64,000 nucleotides of DNA, from positions 1,178,001 to 1,242,000 of the forward strand of contig JAAXNY010000006.1 of the NCBI GenBank assembly GCA_013420905.1, written 5' to 3'. Shown here in pieces: positions 45,378 through 58,745 of the stretch (the stretch's first letter is position 1; the number at the start of each line of letters is the position of its first letter). The translations under genes and the position numbers were made by a program. The notes under the pieces are model-generated. The model saw nothing but the letters and a program-made list of their open reading frames with translations. It did no database searches and was not told the origin of the DNA. This DNA comes from Collybia mongolica (Eukaryota; Basidiomycota; Agaricomycetes; Agaricales; Clitocybaceae).

Positions 45378-48300
45378 TCATGTCCTGCCGCCTTTCTTCT
45401 TCTTGTTGACCACCTTGAAACCCCACTCGGGTTGCGCCGGCTTCGGAGTCGCTTTTACAACATCCGCGATCGAGATGGGCTTCGTGGCGGCCCACCCAGC
45501 CACATTAGTCCCTTTGGGTCGCAACGACGCATCTGTCTTGCGCTTACTGATGAATTCTGCCGCAAACCGGCGGCCGTCGAGCGTCGTGCTGCTGGCGTAT
45601 ATAAGCTCTGAGATAAGCTCCACGGTTGACAAATCGGGATCCATCGGGAAAGAGAGCAGCATCGACATGATTTCTTCGACTGCGCAAGGGAGATAATCAG
45701 TTGAAAGCTATATAGTGGTAATGATAGGGCATACCGTTGACAGAGTTATTGAGCCCTTTCAGAGCTTCACTCAGCCATTTTAAAAATTCATGGGAAGGTG
45801 AGACAGGGTCGTCAACTCGGAAATTCGATGGCACGGGAGCTACCTTGACAGTGGGCGTTGCAGAAATAGGTCGAGCAGCTGTAGCGTTGCCATTTACTCG
45901 AGCTGGGGCGCTGAGCATGGAGGTAGAAGGTGCCACCGTTGGACGAACGGGTGCGAGTGTAGCGGTGGATGTCTTTCCACTCGGGCCAACTGTAGTCCAG
46001 GCACTGCCTTGAATTAGAGGTGTGGCGGCCTGAACTTAGGAATTAAAAAGTGTTTTCTGCACTCATTTCAGAGTATCACTGACTTTGGTTGTTGTCTCTG
46101 CATATGCCCTTCGAGCGGCAGCCGCCGTAGTCTCTTTGGTAGCTGCCTTTTTACGCCTCTCCTCTTCTTCTTGGATCTCCTTCATCGTTCTTTTGGTTGC
46201 TGCGGGTTTGGCGGCAGTGGTCCATACAGGTAGTGCAGCCGGACTAGGCGAAGCCGCTGTGTCCTTCGGGGTGGAGGCAGTACTACGCGAACCAGTCTGC
46301 GACGTCGGGAGGCCCCATGATGCCGTGAAGGGTTGGGTATCGTCCTTTACCTCCGAAATGGGTACAGCAGCGCGCGCGGCTCTCCCCTTCTCCCTCTCAG
46401 CTGCCTTTCGAGCTTCAGATTTCTTTGCTTCTGCCTCTTGAATTTCTCGTAAACTGATGGAAACACCAGAAGGTTTGGACTTCTTGGCTTCATCCTCCGT
46501 TGCCCATGCAGGTTTGGGTGCGATGAGTGAGGGGGAGGAATCTGTGGCGACTGGGGATACGGGTACAGGTGGGGTGGGTTTCGGAACAACTACTTGATTG
46601 GCTTGGCTTGAGGTCTTCGCCTTAGATTTAGCTTGAGGGACAGTTGTAACTTTTGGGGCGACGTCAGGAGGTATCGCTAGTGCAGGTTCTACTGCAAGGG
46701 GTGGTGACTGGTCCAAGATGTCAACAACGTTCGTAGTGCGATCAATGGGGCTCAATTGCTGCTGTTGCTGGTTATGCTGCCCAACATTGCTAAACGTCAG
46801 GCTACTAGGTCCTGGTTCTTCATTCCAGTTCTCTTCATTGGCACTCTGTGATGCTGTTGCCCATGGCGAAGAAGACTCATCCACTCGAGATTCTGGTCTC
46901 GAAGGTTGACTCGTGCGTCCCCATGGAGAGGCTTCCACAGAGGGTTGGATAATCACTGTGTTTGCTGCGGTTGGATGGGAGACTTCAAATGGTCCTGGGC
47001 GTCGTGAAAACTCGTTGTTCCAAAGGGATGGAGAAGGAGTAGAGCCTATATGAGGTATTTGGTTGACGGTTTGCGAATTATTAGTCGGGGTATCTGGAAT
47101 CATTCCGTGCTGTCCATACATACTGGAGGGTGGGGGTGGCTGTTGGGGTTGTTGAGGGGTGGAAAATTGAATTGCTGGGGGGTGAGAGTATTGCTGGGCG
47201 AGGGCAGGACTTCCACCATTGAGGGCGTTATACGAATTGTACTCTAGGGACGGCTGATAAGTCGTTTCACCAAAAATGTTATCCTGTGGCGTATGAAGGT
47301 TGTTGAAGCCGTTGGTAGGAATTGTAGCAAAATTTGAGGCGTAGTTTAGATCCGTTGAGCTTCTATTCACAGTCGACGTGTCAAAACCAGAATGGGAACC
47401 CGATGGTGTATTCCAAGGCCCCTGCCCAGGGCTGTACGCACGATTGAAGCCGTAGTTGTCAATAGCGCCCCTGTTCCCCATGTTACCGTAGACAGCAGGA
47501 CCTCGCATTCCACCCGGCGTGTCAATTGGTGCTTCATTGAACGTCCTTCGACCAGTGAAAGCTGACGCTGGATCAGGGAGTGTGGTAAAACTTGCGACGC
47601 GACTACCACCAGAAGGGTCACCATAATAACCTCGGCCTCCAAATGCATTTGGATCAGGGGAAGCATCACCGAACCTTCCCGCACCTAAGGAAGAAGATGG
47701 AGAGTCGGAGGGGTTCGAACCAAATGAGTCCAGAGTGGAACTACGTAAGGTCCGCAAAGGTGCGGGCTGGTATGGACCATTGAACATATGCTGATCAGGT
47801 GCAAAGTTGGAGGGTTCAGTCCGATTAGAGAGACCAGGAGGCAAGGCGGGAGTTGAAAGGGTCATAAACATTTTGCTCCCTCCAGAGCGAAGGATCAATT
47901 CTTCTACAGAGGTCCATTGTGTGTCGAGGTGAGTTCGTTTCATTGGAAGATCAGGCGTGAAATACCCTTCGTCAAACCACTTTTGCATTAAATCTGCCCT
48001 GAATGGGCCTACAACACACGATCGAGTTAGTTGTTACCAGAAAATGGATAAAATTGTTTGTACCTTGAATTTGTCCTTGGGGGTCCTTGTATGACCATTC
48101 GATACTCGCTAGATCAGGGATACCTGGGGGAGGTCCATTACCTATATGTTCATGAACGGGTTGATTGTACGAGTGTGATATATCGGCACCCATGTTGGGA
48201 TTGTCTTGGAAGGCAGCTCCACCATTGATGGTTCTGGAGGTACTTCCTCCGGAATGAGAGCGAGATTCGCCCGTATTCTCCTTCCGAGATACAAGACTGC

Positions 48301-49224
48301 TGTCTTCCTCCTCTTCTCGTATTTCAGGTGCTTTACCATCGATCGTCTGGTCCCCTGGATCCCGAGACGTCCCAGCACTGGATTTCAAGGATGCCTCCGA
48401 TGCGCGACGTCGGGCAACCCAAGAGTCACCATTATTAAGGACACCGTCAAAACTGGGTGTGTAGCCAACACGTGTTCGAGGAGACGGCAAAGCGGTGTCG
48501 CGAGGAGACATTAGTGGCGGTTGGAGACTGGACAAAGACTGTTTACGAGGAATTATCAAAGCGGGTTGATCTTTGTGATAAAAAAAAATCAGGATACTAA
48601 GATTCGTTCCAACGTGAGGAGCTAGAGTCGCACCTGTATTGCTGTCTCTTCGTCTAAGAGCACCAAACCGTTCCCTCAAGGGACTGCTTGTACCAGACGC
48701 TGGACTATTATGATTTAACCGAGACCGATCCGTGCCTAAAGGCTGGGTAGACAGAGGGGAGAGATAATCAGTCGATTGGCGTCGACGGAGATCGGAGTTG
48801 AGAGGCCCTGCAAAAAGCTAAAAATGCAAAACGTGAGTGCTTCATGAAAGTAGCAGGCTGCCTATCACCCGGAATCGAGCCTTACCTTCTTCTCTGAATC
48901 ACTCATATCACGCAAACCAATTGGTTCACTCCCAGCCTCGCGTACTACCCCATCCCACCTCTCTACTTCCAGACCTAGGCCACCCTTGCCACCCCCTTCT
49001 TTGTAAATTCTGAGCAGGTCTTCTTTCGAGTACCTGAAAGGATGTACTTCATCGCGTCTCTCAGGCTGTGCCGGAGGAGCTGGAGAGACTAGAGCAGAAT
49101 AAGTGGACGCGCCAGATGCAGGAACACTTGAAGGTGGAGGTGAGGGTGGTTGCTGAGGCCGCGACGAGGTCTGGTGCTTTGTTCGCATCCATTCGGGACC
49201 AAAATGCATAGTAGTAGTCGACAT
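45378..49224 (-). CDS. GYF-domain protein (SMY2/GIGYF-like)
   Basis: A large, mostly disordered protein. It starts MSTTTMHFGPEWMRTKHQ and includes DEVHPFRYSKEDLLRIYKEG, the eIF4E- or decay-factor-binding type of region found in GIGYF proteins. The GYF domain is IEWSYKDPQGQIQ joined through an intron to GPFRADLMQKWFDEGYF, then PLKR-like PMKRTHLDTQW. It binds proline-rich PPG ligands. Several hundred Ser/Pro/Asn/Gln-rich residues follow. Then come a charged coiled coil (LREIQEAEAKKSEARKAAER; TMKEIQEEEERRKKAATKE), a conserved helical tail (HEFLKWLSEALKGLN, IMSMLLSFP) and a basic end WGFKVVNKKKKGGRT. GIGYF/Smy2 proteins act in translational repression, mRNA decay and ER-Golgi traffic. The exact role here is inferred. 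Confidence 0.9.
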
Positions 49225-49633
49225 TTGTGCTTTCCAACAGGAAAAGAGTAACAGGATAATTCGCGAAGTTTTGAATGGTTTTTGAAAATTCTTCAGTGTG
49301 CAGCTGAGTTCACACGTGGAAAAATAATTCACCACAGCTTGCTAGTCTCCGCTTTAGGGCAGGTTCTCATAGTGACAGCTGTTCTACGATGATGCTTATT
49401 TGATCTGGTTCGCCTGTATCTTGTTGACTTAGAATCAAACGAACGCAACACGACTGCGAATGTCATTTAGAGTAGTAACGTCGTTCCCGCCGAAGAACGC
49501 AAAAGAACGTGATGACAGCTATATTATATACGCAGGACTTCGATACTTTTTATTCCATCTTTACTCGCCATACAGAAATTGGAAGAGCTGGGAGATGGAA
49601 GTTAATTCGGCACAGATGTTGAGATATAAGAAC
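49225..49633. other. Intergenic region between the GYF gene and the transporter
   Basis: 409 bp holding the upstream region of the GYF gene and the 3' flank of the transporter. No structure is seen. Confidence 0.6.
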
Positions 49634-52031
49634 CTAACCTTGTAATTTACGCGCTTTAGGAATGATAAACGTTAGCAACAAGATTACTCCTAACGCCATG
49701 CATAGCCCAGACACAAGATAATATCCATCATGTTTCGTGATACACACCCCACCAACATCTTTACATGTAGCCTTGCCATGATCGGAAACACATTCTGTTG
49801 CTGGTAGTACTCATATCAGCCAACAGCTTTCTGGTGAGGCATTGAAACATGTTCAACCTTGGACAACGATGTCTAGACCTGCATCTGCAACTTTGCAAGT
49901 AGCGTCGCTCAGCAGATCCACACCTTTATATATAAATGCAGTTAAAAGATAGTGTGTGTGCGTAGATTTCTCGCATACCTTTCAATACGAACCATTTTGG
50001 CCATGTACCACCCATATTGGTAAATGTGTTCAAGAGCTGGCACAAACTTAGTACAAGGTCTAGGGTCACAACGGCGGCCTTACTGTCATGTAGGTTCCAC
50101 CAATGAGAGGATCAGAAACTCGAGTGTGGAAGGCTGAGATTCCGACAAATTGAACAGTCCTGCATTGAGTTGTTAAGATAATTTACAGATGACAAAGAAT
50201 AGACTCACGACGCAAAGGAGGAGATAACAGTGTGCAGAATCAAGAAGATGAAGAAACCCGTTGAGATGGGGGGCGCAGGGAACCAATAAACGATCAAAGT
50301 GGCAACGAGGGCGAAAAGGAGACGTGGGAAGAATGCATAAATCCAGGGACGGAGAGGAGCATCACCTCTCGACCACTTAGCTGCAAGCCACCCACCCATT
50401 ATTTGGAATGGGAAATCTATGAGTACGACGAGTGCCAGATCCTCTCGTTTGAACCCTTTCTCGACCATCTTGAGGGAGGTGACCGCTTCATTGGCGGCAA
50501 ACCCGATCTTGGCAACCAAGTGCACCATGACAAGTATTTGAACGTCTGTGATTGAAAAGTCAGCCATAGGAGCCATGGAAAAGGCATAGGTAAGCACGTC
50601 GCAGTTTGCAAATTGTCCATATAGTCTTGTAAACAGCTTTAATACTCATATCCGCTTCATTTGCAGGTTCCTTGTCCTTCAAGATATGTATAAGCTATGA
50701 GTCAGACTAATGGAAGTTTTATGACTTGCTTCTCTTTTGAAACACAGGAGCCAGAATGTAACACTATAGCAAACCATGCTCCAGAATTTGAGGTAACCAG
50801 CTAGTGTGAGATGAGGGACACCCCATTTCGAACTAAGGAGGATCGCCTTCCAGTTAGTACTGGTCACTGTCCTGCCAGAAGGACGTACGCAAAGGCTTCA
50901 CTATTGAAGGCAAGGAAAACCGTGAAAGAGGCGAAAAATCCGGTATTAAGTCCTATTGTTTGACAAGTAGATGCATATGAAAGACAGTCTTGAGAAAGGA
51001 GTGTAAGTGCCCAGCCTGCACTAATGTCGTCAGCGCGCAGCATTATGAAGTAACATAATACGTGCCGTCGACTGCAATGTCTGAATAGCTCAGTTAGTTG
51101 AGAGGCCCTCAGAGAATATGATTCCACGCACCTTGCGTGGCGGAGAAAAACACTAGAGACGTGAAAACAATAGATAGTTCTACAATGTTATCAGCCGGCT
51201 AGATTTAGAGCTTGTAAAATGATTCCTTGAGCTTTCAAGAAACGCCACTTACGTTATCAAGTAATTTTTGAACATTAATGGAAATGTATAACATCAAACT
51301 CCCCACAACAAACTGCATTGGTATAATCCATGATTTACGGCGTCCAACAGAGGTGAAATATACGGAGTCGACAATAGGTGACCATAGTAGTTTGAGGGAA
51401 TAGGGATAACTTGCTAGCGCAAATGTTGCTAGTTGTGAATATGATAAGTGTTCTCTAAGGAGGAATGGCACGGATCCTGTTATAAGTTAGTTAGTGGCCC
51501 GTGGAAGTCGTGAAGATAATCCTTACCCAGAGCTAGGCCTAACTAGATATGAACTTTCAACATAACACGTTAATCCCACCTGAATCCAAACTAGTACGCA
51601 CAGGAACGCCTTGAATAAGATCTTTTTTAACGCAAATTATGAGTTGACAAAGAATGAATTTAGAGAAACTAGGACCTACACAATATACATAACAGAACCA
51701 TTGCCTTCTTGTCTTTCGCCCCTATAGCTCTCTTGGAGCTTGTGGGTGCATCTTCGGCGTCATCTAATCCACGCGAGGCTTGGTGCCTCTCCTCCTCACC
51801 CAATAAACTAAGTTCTACTCCTTCCTCTGCATTATCCAAGCCCATGCGTGGTGTCTTTGGCGTGCGAGGAGATATGTGAATGCTATTAAGGGAGGAAGAG
51901 ACTGCCATTGGTTTGCCGGAGGTGGATGATGTGGGTCTCATAGCCTCGCTACTTGACTCCTTTACGTTGTCAGAACCGCGCCCGAAATCTCTTGAACGGG
52001 TTAACTTTGCTTTTTTACGAGGAACTGACAT
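49634..52031 (-). CDS. Acetyl-CoA transporter (SLC33A1/AT-1 family)
   Basis: A polytopic membrane protein moving acetyl-CoA into the ER/Golgi lumen. A Ser/acidic cytosolic N-terminus (MSVPRKKAKLTRSRD...) leads to YFTSVGRRKSWIIPMQF, which is highly characteristic of the family. Next come ATQ|DIAVDGWALTLLS across an intron, YASTCQTIGLNTGFF, KWGVPHLTLAGYLKFWSM, FSITDVQILVMVHLVAKIGF, EKGFKREDLALVVLIDFPFQ and VSDPLIGGTYMT. A Cys-rich luminal loop (CKVADAGL; SDHGKATCKDVGGVC) precedes the last membrane helix, ending KARKLQG. It has about ten to eleven hydrophobic segments and many short introns. An upstream in-frame ATG at 52082 is less likely than MSVPRKK. Confidence 0.93.
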
Positions 52032-53295
52032 GCAACGGGCGAAATAAAGGAGGCTTGTCGCGAATGCTGTTGGTGTTCCCAAACAGACACGTCGGTCTGC
52101 ACAGCGAGCGTATCACGTGGCGAAATGATCCTTGGTTTGATCCATATGTCATTTTCCCCAAATTCTGCTTTAAGAGTTATGTATACGAATGTAGTATTAC
52201 TAGTTTCTTATTACCACTTGAAATGATTGGACCAGCAAGGAGGTATAAGCAAAGGTATTATGGTTTACGATTCTATCACATACTAAACGCCCTCACTGTG
52301 AATATTTGCAGAATGCTACAGACACATCAGCGCACCGGATTTCGATGTCACTCACACTAACTGATCTTGGTTCGTCGATCTTCTCGTTGTGTACTCCATA
52401 TTATTGATGCGGCATACTAACCAGCCATTTCCGATATAATTAGAGCGCGACCACGGCTTTCCGGCTTTCCGCTCAAATTTCGTGACACCGGGAGAGCTTA
52501 CATAGATTCTTAATCACCCCGGCGAAGGACTAAGGTACCATGCCTCACTGTCATACTGTCGATTGAAATGACCCGTGACACTAGGCGACACTGCTAGAAT
52601 CCTAAAAATTCGGAATGGTGAGAGCTGCTCGGGTATCTGGACATCGAAGCTAAAAACCCCTTCGTGTATAGTTCAAGCCAGCTGAATGGGTTTCTCCAAG
52701 TTAACACATGTAACGCAAGACAGGCGACAACAACATCTATTTCGTCACATCCTTGAATATAGCTCTTCTCACGCCAAATCTCTGAATTTTCACTACATGC
52801 TAAATTTTCCCGTTACAATATCAATCACCCTTCACATAAACCTCACCAACGTCCATACGATGGTCACACAACAGGCTAGAATATATCCAGGTACGAAGTT
52901 GTGATTCGCCGTGAAAGAATATCCAACTATATGCTAATAATTGATATGTGCTTGCCGTTCACCTCTTTACTAGTCGCGATGGCCGGCTAGTCTCATCGGA
53001 TTTATCGTTGCGCACTGACAACCAAAGTGCCTTCACGCCACCACACGATGCATCGACAAAAGACGAAAAAATGGAAGCAGAAAGCATATGTAACCCCCCA
53101 CTTGGCCTTCGCGAACAAGAAGGTTGTCGCCACATCAGATCCACAGCCGTCAGCCATAATTTCAGTCCTCATATTCCCAAACCTGCGACTGTTTTGATCG
53201 AGACCGACTCCTTAGGTGTCTATAAAACCCAAGGGAGTGGGCATTGAAACATCATTCCACCACGCACACAACATTCCCGCCTCCTAAATAATACT
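52032..53295. other. Divergent promoter region between the acetyl-CoA transporter and a P450
   Basis: 1,264 bp between two divergent starts, with no coding frame that resembles a protein. A TATA box for the P450 is listed separately. Confidence 0.6.
53221..53227 (+). promoter_or_regulatory. TATA box of the P450 gene
   Basis: TATAAAA 75 bp upstream of the ATG, in a position that fits fungal TATA-driven genes. Confidence 0.55.
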
Positions 53296-55329
53296 ATGTT
53301 CTGGAAATTCTTTGCTAATGCTTTAACAATACTTCTTGGATTCATTCTTGTTTCCATCACTCGTTTCGTTTTCCGCATCATGGCCGCTCGCCTTACTCTA
53401 TGGCACATACCTGGTCCGCCCCTGTCATCATATATTTGGGGTGAAGAATGGGTCCTTTTTCATAACATCCCGGGATCCCCTTATTTTGGCTGGCACAAGC
53501 AATTTGGAAAAGTTGTCAGGTTTACTGGCGCATTTGGCGTACGCCTTCTCCTAATGACTGTAGATGACACCACGGCTGACTTGTCAATCATACCAGCATC
53601 AAGTACTTTCCATCACCGACCCCCGGGCAATATCTTTCATCCTAGGAGAAGAGATCTATAACTTCCCAAAACCGCACGGTGTCCGAGCTTGGTTCAAAGC
53701 GACGTTGGGCGAAGGGATCCTTTGGGTCGAAGGTTGCTGGCGTTCTACTAGTTTGGAATCGAGAACTCATCACGTTATTTGCTGAACAGGAAAAGACGCG
53801 CACGAGAAACAAAGGCGCATCCTTGCACCCGCGCTAAGGTGAAGTTATAATATGATAGTCGTTACTAGCTCTGACTTTATGACACGTCTGCTTAGCAACC
53901 AGTCCGTTCGCAATTTGACACCAGTCTTTCATGAAACTTCAGCTAAGGTTGTTGCACAATGGGCCAAGATTTTCGACCAAAGTCACTCTGAAGAAGTCTC
54001 AATTGAGATTACCAATTGGGCAGGGCGTTTTGCGTGAGCTCGTGTATTTTATCACGGCCTCAAGTCTTATCGCGAACCCACAGGCTTGATACAATCGGAC
54101 GAGCTGCCTTCTCATACAATTTTAATTGTCTCTCTGGGGAACATCATGCTTTAGCGGAAGCATTGGACGGTCTCACAAATAACGAAAACAAGCGATCTTC
54201 TTTCTATATGAGAGCTCTTTTCTGGCTATTTCCCTCTATTCTGTCAATTGGCGAGAAAGGAGAAATGATCAGGCGCTCCAAACAAGAACTCGGTGACATC
54301 GCATCGAAGATGTGGAGGGATGCCAAAATTGCGGGCGATGTTGATGGTCGAAACTTGATGGCGATTATGTGTATGCTTCCTATTTTTTATTGATATTCAA
54401 GAGACTAATAAACTTTTTCCAGTAAGAGCCGACCTGGCGTCCAGTCATCATATGAATGAAGATCAGGTTGTTGCACAAATGCGAACAACGATATCTGCAG
54501 GTTATGAGACTGTGTCTGCGGTTATTGCAGTGAGTTGCTTTTTAATTGGTCCAATAGCCCTCGATACCAAAAGAAAAATCAGTGGGTCCTATACGAGCTT
54601 GCTTTGAATGCGGACCTGCAAGCCGAGTTGCGTGAAGAAACCTTCAATGCGCGAGATGCTTCCTTTGACGATCTAAACAACAAGTATCCTTTGCTCGATT
54701 CTGTTCTGAAGGAAACCCTGCGTCTCCATCCCCCGATTCTTGAGAACCATCACGAGGTAACATGACACTTTTCCTCTGGAAATTCTCCTGACCACAATAT
54801 CACAGGCTGCTGGGACCATGACCGTACCACTTTCTGAACCCTTACCGGGTAGTTCGGATATGCACATCATCGTTCCCAAAGGGACTATCCTGTCAATTCC
54901 TGTCAATGTCTTACAGACTGATACTGAGGTTTGGGGCGCCGATGCCGATGTCTTCCGTCCAGAACGCTGGATCGAACGAAATCAGACAGGAACACGGCAA
55001 GTACGTGAGCTTCTGACATTTAGCCAAGGGTGCGTCCCTCTATCGTACTTCGTGCTGACCATCTCCCAACGACTTTGTCTGATAGCCCCCGATCATGCAT
55101 TGGGAAAGCTTTTGCCATGGCAGAAATCAAAGCAAGTGTCGTGTTTATGCATCCTTAAGACAAACACATTAATCATCCCACTAATTCTCAGGCACTCACG
55201 ATTGCCCTCTTACACCACTTTTCGTTCGCGTGTCCTTGCGAGATTGAACCTTTCCAGAGTTTCGTGATTCGACCTCGTGTTAAAGGCCAGGGTCCTAGCT
55301 CCCTTCCGCTCCTCGTCAGGAAACTCTAA
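53296..55329 (+). CDS. Cytochrome P450 monooxygenase (basidiomycete microsomal type)
   Basis: The N-terminal membrane anchor is MFWKFFANALTILLGFILVS. The proline hinge is IPGPPLSSYIWGEEW. The I-helix reads ISAGYETVSAVIAW, with Val where the second Thr of the usual AGYETT stands. The K-helix ExxR is KETLRLHP. The PERF-like motif is FRPERWI. The heme loop FSQGPRSCIGKAFAMAEIK, with the axial Cys, is completed across a short intron. About eleven introns. The C-terminus ends PLLVRKL. The subfamily could not be assigned, and the substrate is unknown. No other secondary-metabolism gene adjoins it, so a detoxification or lone metabolic role is possible. Confidence 0.92.
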
Positions 55330-56926
55330 TTGATCGTGGGTAGACGCTAGCGACTACGTCACAATCAGATACTAGAAATAGACTCAGTAGTATCCAACGA
55401 ATCAGACTTTGTCTACATAGATGTCGGAAAAATCCGAATCACCTCTTCAGAAAAGAGTTCCGGATCATGCCTGATCCACCCTCATCAAGAAATGGCATGA
55501 ATGATCTGGCATTTTCGGGTGGCTCCTTTGGACTCCTTCAAGAGTGGTCTGAGGGTGTGGAGGTACTATCACTGCTCGAGCTTTGCAATTTTTCACAAGA
55601 TTAGTGAGATACTTGACATCCACTTGAGAGAAATTTTCAATTCTTGCACCAAACACAAGCCCAATATCACAAGCTTTAATAACTTACTATTTCTATGTTT
55701 TAAAGTAAGGGGAAGGTGGATGCCAGTGTGCAATTCCATTTTCACTGGGTTTGCAAAAATCATAACACTTGGGTCACACCAAGATTTCAATCTCAGTTGC
55801 GGCACCCGCTCAATTTTTGATGGCAACATGTCAAATTGCTTGACAGGAGTAATGGGGCGGAGTTGAATTTGAATTTCAGCCAGGAAACCATGTCCATTTG
55901 TCACACCCAAAATCAATGTGCTCATATTCAACCATATCAATCAAGACAGTCCCAGAGAAATTTATATTAGCTTTATAAGTTTCAAGACATGTTAGACTCC
56001 TAAGGTTTAAGATAGCAATATATTTTCATGGCCCCCAGAGGATTATAAAGTCAAAAAATGCAACTTTTTGGTATATATCTGAACATTTAATGATTTCACA
56101 AGTGGAATATGAACAAAAAAAAAATATGGACTATAATACAAGAGACATAAACACACCTGATCTGTGGGCAATCAGTCTCTGATGTATGTTGTTGTGTATA
56201 TCAAGGCCCATTTTCAAAATTAGGTGAGTTTGCAAAACTCAATCAGTGATAGTACTATGGGTGGTCCACTGATGCCAATTTTTGACTCCCTCCCCCATAA
56301 TGCTATGAAATAGAAAAATGAGGATTCATGAAGTTACTAGTATATAGAACTGGTTCTTACAGACAGAATGCCCTACCTCAATTATTTTTTTGGGGGGGAG
56401 AAAATGTGGCAGGCATTGACCAAGATGTCAGGCTCAATTTCAGCAAATGAGATGTGTATTGCTTATTTTCATCACTGTTGTCACATCAAAAATCAGGAAA
56501 ACTTCATATTCCAAGGGGTGTTGTCTCAACTGCCAAGCTGGGAAGCCAGGGGCACCTGAAAATGTAACAAGGATCCCTGTCACTCTCACCTCTGTGAACA
56601 ATGAATCTGGAGCCTGCCATGGCATCTAACACTCTGTACCCTTATAAAATATGTAGAATAGAAGCTATTGATATATAGAAGGCTTTATACCCAACCAATT
56701 TCCTGTGCCCTTTCCCATAGTTGTGGGCCTGACTATCAAAAGACAATACACTTGATCAAAGTCACCTTCTCAAGCCTCCCCATAAAGCTCAGGACATTTA
56801 TTTGTTGTTCTGAGTTGACTATCTTATTTAAATAGCAAACATCAAGCTATGGTTTTTTTCTGGAGGCAAACAGAGCTGTGGAAGTGGCTAAAATGAAAAT
56901 AAGCATTACACTGCCCATAGGCAATA
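55330..56926. other. AT-rich gene-poor region, left part
   Basis: About 1.6 kb with short frames on both strands and none with a recognisable motif. Base composition is more AT-rich than the flanking genes. It is probably repeat-derived, but I could not assign a family. Confidence 0.5.
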
Positions 56927-57652
56927 GGGGAATTCAAAATTGGAGCAACAACCATTGCAAAACGGTCAATTCTGATTAATTTCTAAAATCTCAAAACGAA
57001 TCAGCTTTGATCGATTTGAAGTCCCCCAATTAATTTTTCCACTTCAAAACCACAGTAACCATGGCGGAGTCTGAACTCGTTGGGCTGTGTGATCAAGAGA
57101 TAAGGATAGGGTTTGGCTTTCCTTGTCCTTCAGGCTTCATCAACATGCTGCGCATCACAGAATGACAACAGCAAATGACTGCACTCCTTGATGCTTACAT
57201 TGTTAATCTCTTTGCCCAAATGGAGGCAGATCTGTGGAAGGCCATCAACGACTCGGACAGTGACTCGGAGGATTCCGAACCGCCATCTCCTACCTCTGCG
57301 ACTGGATTTGCGGCAATGGAGGATACATCAAGCTCTGAATCGGAGGACGACATGGTGGCAGATGCCATTGTTGAGGTCCTTCAGCTTATTCACAGCAACA
57401 GATACATCAATGAGTGCCGGGATATTCCAAAGACTGCAGAAAACCTCCGACAACATAGAGATGGTGCTACACGCAAGAGACGAGAGTCGCAACGCGTGTT
57501 CACGGCGAAGTCCATGAACTTTCAGACTCCACTTCATGGAACAACGGCAGAACTGCAACAGCTTCGTTTTTGAAACAACCATTGCAGATTTTTTGAATTG
57601 TGTGAACTACTTGAGGTTTTGCAATGGTCGTTGCTCCAACTTTGAATTCCCC
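56927..57652 (+). mobile_element. TIR element, MITE-like (726 bp)
   Basis: Terminal inverted repeats of about 37 bp start GGGGAATTCAAA at 56927-56963 and end in their mirror image at 57616-57652. I count two mismatches. The flanking dinucleotide is TA on both sides, compatible with a TA target duplication. A subterminal word CAACCATTGCA recurs internally near 57578. The element carries a 132-residue frame but no DDE catalytic domain, so it is non-autonomous. Confidence 0.85.
57175..57573 (+). pseudogene. Truncated transposase-like frame inside the TIR element
   Basis: 132 residues with an acidic Ser-rich stretch (NDSDSDSEDSEPPSPTSATG). Then comes EVLQLIHSNRYINECRDIPK, which resembles the region just before the catalytic core in basidiomycete PIF/Harbinger-type endonucleases. 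The frame ends about 30 residues later, and the catalytic part is missing. The family assignment is tentative. Confidence 0.45.
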
Positions 57653-58745
57653 TAATGATGGGCCACTGATAGTAGTTGTTTCATGGACACTGTTGCAGGG
57701 CAGGTCATCAAACATTTCAGGTCAAAACAGGGTCTAGAGTGGCCTAACCAGGGCAAATAAGGCTTGCCCAGGCTCCTATGGTGCTGATCACTTACACACC
57801 ACCACTTTTGTGCAAACATTTTTGGACATCCAAAAAACCACCATTTCCTTATTCCTCTTGTAGAAACAATCCCTTTAATGATAAGAACATATTGCATTGA
57901 GGATTTCTTGATAACTTCAAAATTGAGCAAGATAATTTCTCAAGCAGACTTGAGATTGGCAGGTAGTTACAGTTTTGCCTCTACAGCTGGTGAAAAAAAG
58001 GCCAGGCCTTATCCCTCTTGTAGAAACACTCTTATATGTGTTTTGAGCAGGTTGTATTGACAGAATACCAATATTATTAAAACTGGAAGAGATATCATGT
58101 CTTCGGGATGAACTATGGTGCAACGACTACGTGCAATAATTACGCATCGAAAGTATGAGCTATCATCTCGGGAACATGCCGGTGCAATTTGTACTTTGTG
58201 GAACTGAACTGCTTCACCTGCTTCTGGCTTTTGCAAGGTTGTTTTTCTAATGTGATTTGGGCATGGGTGGTGCAAGTGGGCTGCAGTAGTCAACCTCAAT
58301 ATCCACATCAAAAATTTCATCCTATTTACTCATTAACCACTTATCAATGACTCTTAAAACCGCGCCCCTCGGCCGCTGCTGTGGTACTGTTTGGGTTAGG
58401 GTTGAAAATTTTTTTTTTGGGTCAGTTTGGCGGTTGCATACATGTGGCGATGCGTAAGTGGTCGGCACCATAGGATTTTTCCGACAATTTTAGACCCACC
58501 ACATCGCATTGACGCCGTTCAGGCGTGTATGGAAATCGCAATATAAGAGAATATTAGCATGTAACCGTTGGTCATTGGTATCGACTGTTAATGAAGGTAT
58601 AAAATTACAAAGGCTGGCAATGACCATTGATGAAGATCGAACTACGTCCTGAATTTGAATAATTGCGGTTATAATACTAATATCATAAATGTTTTGGTCT
58701 TTATCTTACTTTCCGATGATGTATCATCTTACCAACTATGTATAC
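57653..58745. other. AT-rich gene-poor region, right part
   Basis: About 1.1 kb. The phrase CCTCTTGTAGAAACA occurs twice, near 57855 and 58015, suggesting an old small duplication. No gene is recognised. Confidence 0.5.

Noticed and set aside
51080..51130. tRNA-like stretch TAGCTCAGTTAGTTGAGAG resembling an A box
   Set aside because: It lies within an intron of the acetyl-CoA transporter (its complement ends the intron with CTATTCAG). No acceptor stem, anticodon arm or B box could be formed around it.
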